In this document: positions 14,102 to 18,938 of the stretch, piece after piece
Layout: every line of letters starts with the position of its first letter
How positions within the stretch are numbered: the stretch's first letter is position 1
Source: GWB1-38-13 sp964608405
GTDB taxonomy: Bacteria; Patescibacteriota; Microgenomatia; UBA8517
Reading direction: 5' to 3'
DNA: 18,938 nucleotides
Assembly: GCA_964608405.1 (NCBI GenBank)
Contig: CAZSNC010000015.1
Coordinates: 1 to 18,938, forward strand
The notes under the pieces: generated by a model
The model's database searches: none
What the model saw: only the letters and a program-made list of their open reading frames with translations
Told to the model about the DNA's origin: nothing
Made by a program: the position numbers and the translations under genes

Positions 14102-14202
14102 CTATATTCGGCGAATTTGGATTTGGTGATCGTTGAATAGTTTTTGTAGCATATTATTTAATAGTTTTGCTGTTTACATATAGTATGTTATGTTTTGTGG
14201 TA

Positions 14203-14231
14203 TTGTTGTTGTAAAGAATGACTTGTATTAT
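14203..14231 (+). promoter_or_regulatory. Promoter of the coiled-coil gene at 14238
   Basis: -35 TTGTTG (14203-14208), 17-nt spacer, -10 TATTAT (14226-14231), ending 6 nt before ATG 14238. It lies inside the longer in-frame extension from ATG 14190, which argues for the shorter protein and a leaderless transcript. Confidence 0.55.
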
Positions 14232-14237
14232 CAAGTC

Positions 14238-14498
14238 ATGTCTGATACCAAAATGCTTCAAGCTATCATTGATGGTCAGAAAGCTATTAAAGAGGAGTTG
14301 AGGGCGGATATTGAAAAGATTAGCGAAAAGGTAGATAAAGGCTTTAAGAATGTTAATAAAAGAATAGATGAAACAAACGAAAGGCTTGATAAGATTGGCA
14401 AAAGCGTAGCGTATTTAGAAGATGATGCACCAACAGTTAGGGAGTTTGATAATCTTGAAAAAAGAGTCTCCAAATTAGAAGAACAGGCAATAAATTGA
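14238..14498 (+). CDS. Small coiled-coil protein
   Basis: An 86-residue, highly charged protein that is almost entirely heptad-like helix: KMLQAIIDGQKAIKEELRADIEKISEKVDKGF, then NVNKRIDETNERLDKIGKSVAYLE, a short break (DDAPTVREFD) and NLEKRVSKLEEQ. It has no cysteines, signal peptide or membrane span. Such short coiled-coil proteins are frequent in CPR genomes and resemble the tail of larger structural or regulatory proteins; family assignment from repeats alone is unreliable. The frame continues upstream to ATG 14190 with a less helical sequence (FCGIVVVKNDLYYQV), but the promoter position favours ATG 14238. Confidence 0.65.
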   Translation: MSDTKMLQAIIDGQKAIKEELRADIEKISEKVDKGFKNVNKRIDETNERLDKIGKSVAYLEDDAPTVREFDNLEKRVSKLEEQAIN

Positions 14499-14518
14499 CT
14501 TCTGGTAGCTTTCTTGTG

Positions 14519-14563
14519 AGGAGGAAATATTTGAGAAATCAAGTGTTGCAATTTACGATTTAA
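14519..14563 (+). other. AGGAGG site followed by an 11-codon mini-ORF
   Basis: AGGAGG (14519-14524) lies 6 nt before TTG 14531, which opens a frame of ten codons (MRNQVLQFTI) ending in TAA. The AGGAGG-N6-TTG layout is the same as at 13850-13862. It may be a small peptide gene, a leader peptide, or the remnant of a deleted gene. The rest of the 14499-14782 spacer holds a weak dispersed-repeat core (TTCGAACTTTT, 14658-14668) and the TTTGTCAGGAAC motif at 14734; I see no other gene in it. Confidence 0.35.
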
Positions 14564-14782
14564 TAACGAACTACGCAGAAATAGTAACTTTCAAATAATC
14601 ACGGGTTAACTATTAGTATGTTTTATTACGAAGAGTCATTCACTGCGTGTTTGTAAATTCGAACTTTTCTTCATCCACCCCAGTTTTTTTACTAATTTAT
14701 GAAGCTAAATTAATTCAACAGGAACTAGTAAACTTTGTCAGGAACTGGTTCAGATGCGAATATTCAAAATGTTATTATCCGT

Positions 14783-14788
14783 TATAAT
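14783..14788 (+). promoter_or_regulatory. -10 box of rsgA
   Basis: A consensus TATAAT ends 7 nt before ATG 14796. It lies within the longer in-frame extension from ATG 14754 (a hydrophobic MRIFKMLLSVIIVL not expected in this family), which supports the start at 14796. Confidence 0.55.
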
Positions 14789-14795
14789 TGTTCTT

Positions 14796-15872
14796 ATGAA
14801 TGAAATTCAAGTAATCACATTAGAAGATCTGGGTTTTAATAATTTCCATAAAAAGGGAATAGAAGATTTAGATTTATTTGAGCATTCTGTTGCCAGAATT
14901 ATAGCCGAATATAAGGGGGCATATAGAGTAAGAAGCATTAACGGGGAATATTTGGCGAAAATTACCGGTAAACAGATGTTTCTTGCGGAAAAAAGAGAAG
15001 ACTATCCTGCGGTCGGGGACTTTGTCTTAATAAATGAATCATTAGGGGGAAACACAGTTATTTATAAGGTGTTACCCAGAAAGACTGTGCTTATGAAAAA
15101 GTACAGCAGCAAGGAAGAAAACCAACTAATAGCGGCAAACATCGATACTGCATTTATTGTGGAATCGCCAGATAGGGATTACAACCTGAATCGTATTGAG
15201 AGATTTTTCGTTATTGCTAAAGCTGGTGGAATTAATCCAGTCATAATTCTTAATAAAACTGACTTAATCAGTGAGGAAGAATTGCGCACGAAAACAACCG
15301 AGATTAAAGAGAGATTTGGAGATACTGATCTTCTTTTGACAAGCACAGTTACAGAAATGGGATTGGGTGAGTTGGAAAAGTATATTACCAGAGGTAAGAC
15401 CTATTGTTTTTTGGGTTCATCTGGGGTGGGTAAATCAACGCTAATTAATAAATTACTGGGAATAAATGAAATTAGAACAATAGAAATTAGTAAATCTACA
15501 GGCAGAGGAAAACATACTACATCAGTTAGGGAGATATATTTTTTAAAGAATGGGGGAATAGTTATTGACAACCCGGGGACAAGAGAAGTTGGGATTGGTG
15601 ATTCGGCCATAGGTATTGAAAATGTGTTTGATGAAATAACATTACTCTCTCAGAAATGCAGATATAGTGACTGTACTCATATTAACGAACCTAACTGTGC
15701 AATTTTGGAAGCAGTAGAAGAGGGCATAATGGATAAAGACAAATATTTAAATTACTTGAAATTGCGGAGAGAGACAGAATTTTTCAAAATGAATGAGGTG
15801 GAAAGAAGAGCCAAAGACCGGAAGTTCGGAAAAATTATTAAGAAGGCAAAAGACGAGCTTGAGAATTATTGA
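14796..15872 (+). CDS. rsgA: Ribosome small subunit-dependent GTPase RsgA
   Basis: RsgA checks late 30S subunit maturation near the decoding centre and leaves after GTP hydrolysis stimulated by the subunit. The 358-residue protein has the circularly permuted GTPase order typical of the family: G4 NKTD (153-156) comes before G1 GSSGVGKST (207-215), G2 around Thr241/Thr242 (GRGKHTTSVREIY) and G3 DNPG (258-261). An OB-like N-terminal domain (EHSVARIIAEYKGAYRVRSINGEYLAKITGK) precedes it. The C-terminal zinc knuckle is complete: CRYSDCTHINEPNC with Cys288, Cys293, His295 and Cys301. The C-terminal helix (RRETEFFKMNEVERRAKDRKFGK) is also standard. The start is at ATG 14796, not the upstream 14754. 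Confidence 0.95.
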   Translation: MNEIQVITLEDLGFNNFHKKGIEDLDLFEHSVARIIAEYKGAYRVRSINGEYLAKITGKQMFLAEKREDYPAVGDFVLINESLGGNTVIYKVLPRKTVLMKKYSSKEENQLIAANIDTAFIVESPDRDYNLNRIERFFVIAKAGGINPVIILNKTDLISEEELRTKTTEIKERFGDTDLLLTSTVTEMGLGELEKYITRGKTYCFLGSSGVGKSTLINKLLGINEIRTIEISKSTGRGKHTTSVREIYFLKNGGIVIDNPGTREVGIGDSAIGIENVFDEITLLSQKCRYSDCTHINEPNCAILEAVEEGIMDKDKYLNYLKLRRETEFFKMNEVERRAKDRKFGKIIKKAKDELENY

Positions 15873-15931
15873 AATTTGCTGATATGAGGCTATTATTGCA
15901 GGGGATAGTGAACTTTGTCGGAAACATCTAC

Positions 15932-15937
15932 TATAAT
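15932..15937 (+). promoter_or_regulatory. -10 box of the small membrane protein gene
   Basis: A consensus TATAAT ends 10 nt before GTG 15948; the predicted start near 15944 is about 4 nt from it. A TTG at 15915 in the same frame lies upstream of this start and is unlikely to be used. Confidence 0.5.
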
Positions 15938-15947
15938 AATTATTAAA

Positions 15948-16289
15948 GTGAGACAAGTAAAACTGGCTTTAATTATTGCGATACTTAACTTTTTGTTGAG
16001 CGTATATTATTTAATTGTTGGATTTAAATTATCTGCGCTGTTTTTGGAGTTTAATGCGAGAGCACCTAATCCTATTTTTAATAAATATTTCTTAGGATAT
16101 TTACTCGTGGCAATATTGACTTTTGTTTATTGGTACTACTTGAAGCGAAGCATAAAAAGAGGTTTGAGAGTAAACAAGAAAATATTTAATTTAATACTTC
16201 TTTTACTGGCTGCCCCAATTATTTATATAGTAGTTACAGAAATTTACTCTCTAATAATTATCTACATTGTTTTTCCACTGACAATTTGA
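15948..16289 (+). CDS. Small three-span membrane protein
   Basis: A 113-residue hydrophobic protein with three predicted helices: about 5-25 (KLALIIAILNFLLSVYYLIVGF), about 46-64 (YFLGYLLVAILTFVYWYYL) and about 79-108 (IFNLILLLLAAPIIYIVVTEIYSLIIIYIV). A basic loop KRSIKRGLRVNKK between helices 2 and 3 is likely cytoplasmic. I recognise no family. The start is taken as GTG 15948 from the promoter position. It follows rsgA by 75 nt on the same strand but has its own -10 box. A stretch of dispersed repeat lies just downstream of its stop. Confidence 0.6.
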   Translation: MRQVKLALIIAILNFLLSVYYLIVGFKLSALFLEFNARAPNPIFNKYFLGYLLVAILTFVYWYYLKRSIKRGLRVNKKIFNLILLLLAAPIIYIVVTEIYSLIIIYIVFPLTI

Positions 16290-16309
16290 TGCTGTTTTAC
16301 AGTGATAAA

Positions 16310-16335
16310 TGGAAACTATTCGAACTTTTTACACA
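16310..16335 (+). repeat. Direct repeat copy 1 flanking the ATPase gene
   Basis: A 26-nt unit with core TTCGAACTTTTTACACA matches 17600-17625 at 25 of 26 positions, in the same orientation. Weaker similarity extends about 15 nt further upstream in both. It lies 9 nt beyond the ATPase stop. Confidence 0.85.
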
Positions 16336-16344
16336 GAAATATGT

Positions 16345-17511
16345 CTAATAGAAATTTGATGGGGTAAGAGTTCGAACTCGAGCCTGGGGATATCTATTAA
16401 GAAATGCTTGGTTAACGCGATCATTGCCGGTTTTTATTTCTATTCCTATAACTTCTTCATTTTTTGTTAAAACCAAATCAATTTCTGATCCCTGTTTGGT
16501 TCTCCAAAAATTCATTTTGAATTCATTTCCCTGGTAAGCATTTATTTTTAAACATTCCGAGATAATGAAATTTTCAAAAATAGCACCAAAATCCTGTCTT
16601 GACTGGATAGTACTGAAATTATCAATAAGTGCATTTCGTAATCCTAAGTCGTAGAAGTAATATTTATTCATTTTTCCAATTTCGTCTCTACCTACTTTTG
16701 AATAAGGTTTAAGGGAAAAAATGATAAAACTTTGTTCAAATATATCCAAATAACGGCGGATTGTAATAGTACTCATATTTAGGCGATTAGACAACTCAGA
16801 AATGTTTACTAACGATCCAATTTGATAGGCAAGTAAACGTAAAAGATTAAGAGCTCCGCTGCGATTTTCTATAGCTTGAAGTTCTACCAAATCCTTGAAA
16901 ATAACGCTATCAACTAGATTTTTAAGATAATCTTGACTGTTCGGTTTATCCACGAGGTGCGGATATAACCCATAGATTAAGACATTTTCCAAAACACCTT
17001 TTAAATCAAAAGTATTAACTTTTTCTTGTAGTGTTTCTCCTAACATATTTTCCAATATGTTATAGTTGAGATTATTTTCAATCCCTTTTTGGTAAAGATA
17101 TTCTGAGAAGGTAAGAGGGTAAAGATGATAATCAATTTTACGCCCTGCTAAACTTTCTGTGGCACGGTTTTTAATTTGCAGCGAGGATGACCCTGTAATA
17201 ATTAGATTAACATCCGGCATTTGATCATAGATAATTTTGGCAGCCCTGCCTGGATCTGAAAGTAGGTGGACTTCATCAATTATTAATTTTGTGGTTTGTG
17301 GAGGTAGAATCTGCTTATAGATTGAAATGTCATATCTTTCAAGGTTCATCTTTACAGTTTCGTTATCTACAAGTAGGTAAAACGCTTCAGGAAAAAGTTT
17401 TTTCAGTAAAGTAGTTTTTCCCACCTGCCTCGCACCAAGCAAAATCAGTATTTCCTTGTTTTGAACAAAATGATTAGTTATAGTTTGATCAATATGCCTA
17501 ATCTGTTTCAT
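16345..17511 (-). CDS. AAA ATPase with DUF4143 (AAA_14 family)
   Basis: A 388-residue two-part protein. The N-terminal ATPase has Walker A GARQVGKT (26-33), Walker B LIIDEVH (76-82) and the TGSSS segment (106-110) that follows in this family, with SLAGR at 120-124. The C-terminal half is DUF4143, which includes a winged-helix-like stretch (LVNISELSNRLNMSTITIRRYLDIFEQSFII) and a restriction-endonuclease-like motif GSEIDLVLTKNEEVIGIEIKTG (Asp and ExK residues). These genes are common and patchily distributed in bacteria and archaea; function is unknown. The promoter is a perfect TTGACA-N17-TAAAAT whose -10 ends 6 nt before the ATG. The gene is bracketed by direct repeats at 16310 and 17600, as though it were a discrete cassette. 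Confidence 0.9.
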   Translation of the reverse strand: MKQIRHIDQTITNHFVQNKEILILLGARQVGKTTLLKKLFPEAFYLLVDNETVKMNLERYDISIYKQILPPQTTKLIIDEVHLLSDPGRAAKIIYDQMPDVNLIITGSSSLQIKNRATESLAGRKIDYHLYPLTFSEYLYQKGIENNLNYNILENMLGETLQEKVNTFDLKGVLENVLIYGLYPHLVDKPNSQDYLKNLVDSVIFKDLVELQAIENRSGALNLLRLLAYQIGSLVNISELSNRLNMSTITIRRYLDIFEQSFIIFSLKPYSKVGRDEIGKMNKYYFYDLGLRNALIDNFSTIQSRQDFGAIFENFIISECLKINAYQGNEFKMNFWRTKQGSEIDLVLTKNEEVIGIEIKTGNDRVNQAFLNRYPQARVRTLTPSNFY

Positions 17512-17517
17512 ATAACG

Positions 17518-17546
17518 ATTTTAGTATACCTAAAACTATATGTCAA
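17518..17546 (-). promoter_or_regulatory. Consensus promoter of the ATPase gene
   Basis: On the minus strand: -35 TTGACA (17546-17541), exactly 17 nt, -10 TAAAAT (17523-17518). The predicted start falls on the ATG at 17511. It is the best promoter in the window and the clearest leaderless case. Confidence 0.85.
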
Positions 17547-17599
17547 TAGTTAAATGGTTATATCTATATGTATGTTTATCTTTGTTTTGCAGTCCTGGA

Positions 17600-17625
17600 T
17601 GGAAAGTATTCGAACTTTTTACACA
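17600..17625 (+). repeat. Direct repeat copy 2 flanking the ATPase gene
   Basis: The partner of 16310-16335 (25 of 26 identical), located between the ATPase promoter and the FHA promoter. A third, degenerate copy lies at 13699-13725 and a short core at 14658-14668, so the unit may be a dispersed intergenic repeat. Confidence 0.85.
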
Positions 17626-17641
17626 CAGATTTAAGACATTG

Positions 17642-17670
17642 TTGTACTAAGTTTATTAGTATTTTATAAT
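17642..17670 (+). promoter_or_regulatory. Promoter of the FHA gene
   Basis: -35 TTGTAC (17642-17647), 17-nt spacer, consensus -10 TATAAT (17665-17670). The predicted start near 17677 is about 3 nt before ATG 17680. Confidence 0.65.
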
Positions 17671-17679
17671 AAATCTCAT

Positions 17680-18693
17680 ATGGGTGACGATAGTGGTGGC
17701 AAGGAAGTAATTAACGGTCCCAATACTCCAAAATTTAATAAATCAGATTATTCTTTTGGCTATTTTGAACCAAATGGTGAATTAATAGAAAACCCATTTG
17801 ATGCCAAACAATTGGGAGATTGGGACAGAATGAATGATTTGAATGAGGGTAAGCTGTTTGGTAAAGGTCAAAAACTTACATTACCTAATTTAAAAGATGG
17901 AGGTTTTAAACTGGTGTTTGGTCGAGACAAAAACACTTGTGATTTGGTAATTGATATGGATATAACCGGCGATTTTGCTGAAAGGGAAATGGCTGTATCG
18001 CGGCGACATTTTGAAATTCAGAAAAGAAGGGATGGAAAATGGGAAGTTGCAGATTTAGGCTCTACAAACGGTGTTGATTGTAGTAGGGAAGAATCTGGTG
18101 TCAAATCTGTAAATTTGAAAAACGATACGGAACCATGGGTTTTGAAAAACGGCGACACGATAGTTGTAGGAGGTGGACCAGGAACCGCAGGACGCATAAT
18201 TGGTTTTAGATATTATGAACCTGAAGGTGGGGAACCATATCTTGTAAAGTTTAATGCAACCTCAGTTGATGAGTTAGCTACTGCATCGGGTTTATATAAT
18301 CAGAGACCAGATTTGCTTGGTAAACTTCCAACAGAAAGTCTTTCAGAGGAAGTCCAAAAACAAGTTGAAGAGAAAGGAGAAAATTTAGTAGCTCTTCATT
18401 TGGAATTGGATGAACTACAAAAATCTGGTGAAAAGACTAAGTATTATGAAAAATCATATTTATTGAACACATCAATTTTAGCTGTAGTAAAAGATTTAGG
18501 TGATAGATTTTATCAGGGTGATTGGGCAATCGCTGCGGGAGAGATTGGTTCTTGGGCTTATAAAAAAGGAGATGAGTTGATCAAAGAAAAAGGAGAAGGT
18601 ATATCTGAAGACGAATACAATAAAGTAAAAACATATCTAACACTATCTTCACAATTGATGGAGTTATCTGTCAATTACGTTTATAAAGGTTGA
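17680..18693 (+). CDS. FHA-domain protein
   Basis: FHA domains bind phosphothreonine peptides. This 337-residue soluble protein has one at about residues 70-175 with the conserved features: GRDKNTCDLVI (81-91, the GR strand), SRRHFEI (107-113, the Ser and His of the binding face), DLGSTNGV (125-132) and LKNGDTIVVG (155-164). An acidic or polar N-terminal segment (1-65) precedes it. The C-terminal half is helical and charged (QKQVEEKGENLVALHLELDELQKS, then NTSILAVVKDLGDRFYQGDW), perhaps a TPR-like scaffold. No Ser/Thr kinase or phosphatase is adjacent, so its signalling partner is not in the window. The transcript is predicted to be nearly leaderless; the stop is TGA. Confidence 0.85.
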   Translation: MGDDSGGKEVINGPNTPKFNKSDYSFGYFEPNGELIENPFDAKQLGDWDRMNDLNEGKLFGKGQKLTLPNLKDGGFKLVFGRDKNTCDLVIDMDITGDFAEREMAVSRRHFEIQKRRDGKWEVADLGSTNGVDCSREESGVKSVNLKNDTEPWVLKNGDTIVVGGGPGTAGRIIGFRYYEPEGGEPYLVKFNATSVDELATASGLYNQRPDLLGKLPTESLSEEVQKQVEEKGENLVALHLELDELQKSGEKTKYYEKSYLLNTSILAVVKDLGDRFYQGDWAIAAGEIGSWAYKKGDELIKEKGEGISEDEYNKVKTYLTLSSQLMELSVNYVYKG

Positions 18694-18773
18694 CAGAATC
18701 GTGGTATACAATTAATTCATTGTGTTCGATTTTCCCTTCTTCAACTCTAATTTTCGGAGCTAATTTTCTTCAG

Positions 18774-18844
18774 CAGGGGTGGGAAGAATCGAACTTCCGT
18801 CACGGGTTTTGGAGACCCGGGTCCTGCCGCTGAACGACACCCCT
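18774..18844 (-). tRNA. tRNA-Trp (CCA)
   Basis: The 71-nt minus-strand sequence folds as a complete cloverleaf: acceptor AGGGGTG/CACCCCT, D stem GTTC/GGAC, anticodon stem CGGGT/ACCCG around the loop CTCCAAA (anticodon CCA, tryptophan), a 4-nt variable loop TGAC, and a T arm GGAAG-TTCGATT-CTTCC. The discriminator base is G, as usual for tRNA-Trp. The bases after it are CTG, so the 3' CCA is not encoded and must be added by a CCA-adding enzyme. The UGG-reading anticodon is consistent with UGA serving as a stop. Confidence 0.95.
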
Positions 18845-18854
18845 ATGTTGCATA

Positions 18855-18863
18855 ATTATACCA
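18855..18863 (-). promoter_or_regulatory. Extended -10 promoter of tRNA-Trp
   Basis: On the minus strand TGG-TATAAT (18863-18855), 10 nt before the mature 5' end at 18844; no convincing -35. It implies a very short 5' leader on the precursor. Confidence 0.6.
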
Positions 18864-18938
18864 ACAAATACTCTTTACTTACAGAATATAACGTTTAGAG
18901 GGTTGTCACAGTATGGAGTCAATAATATTTTCCATTTC

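Noticed and set aside
16368..16379. 12-nt palindrome GAGTTCGAACTC
   Set aside because: It is inside the ATPase coding sequence near its C-terminus and can be explained by the codons; no partner sites were seen.
570..18693. UGA recoded to glycine as in Gracilibacteria/Absconditabacteria
   Set aside because: TGA ends nusG and the FHA gene at the expected lengths, and no confident gene contains an internal TGA.
18703..18765. A + strand TGGTATACAAT promoter-like site followed by a 13-codon frame after the FHA gene
   Set aside because: The frame is very short and lies opposite the tRNA-Trp 3' flank; no conservation or ribosome-binding evidence supports it.

Overview
The window looks like a chromosomal segment of a Candidate Phyla Radiation (Patescibacteria) bacterium, probably of the Microgenomates type. 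This is an inference. It rests on the AT-rich sequence, the many short proteins without recognisable families, a short single-span SecE, Thr/Pro-rich surface proteins, and a pilin-like two-helix membrane domain of the kind often seen in those genomes. TGA ends several confident genes (nusG, the FHA gene), so the UGA-to-glycine code of Gracilibacteria/Absconditabacteria does not apply here.

Layout. 1-1386: the 3' end of an unknown + strand gene, then a minus-strand operon secE-nusG-small unknown gene. 1387-3968: a divergent promoter region, an unknown gene, rnhB (RNase HII), a 325-residue unknown protein, and rpsU (bS21) on the minus strand. 4109-5828: a small acidic protein, then two minus-strand surface proteins (a single-span Thr/Pro-rich protein and a secreted Cys-rich protein ending in a pilin-like domain). 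5881-8904: an MFS transporter, then a coupled pair made of a membrane-anchored nucleoside-phosphorylase-like protein and a nucleotidyltransferase-fold protein. 8991-12871: small unknown genes, a JAMM/MPN-like metallopeptidase, a Ca2+/cation antiporter, a zinc-ribbon Nudix hydrolase, and a SRAP-domain (HMCES/YedK) abasic-site protein. 12955-14563: an accessory-looking stretch with a broken reading frame, two small Cys-containing proteins, a coiled-coil protein, intergenic repeats and a mini-ORF. 14783-18844: rsgA, a small membrane protein, an AAA ATPase/DUF4143 gene bracketed by near-identical direct repeats, an FHA-domain protein, and tRNA-Trp.

The most striking global feature is the layout of expression signals. 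For about a dozen genes a sigma70-type -10 box (often extended, TGnTAnnnT) sits only 5-12 nt before the start codon, so the transcripts should be leaderless or nearly so. Only rpsU, the gene at 13862 and a mini-ORF at 14531 have strong AGGAGG ribosome-binding sites. This suggests initiation largely independent of Shine-Dalgarno pairing, with bS21 among the exceptions. I found no CRISPR array, transposase, integrase, phage structural gene or complete defence locus.
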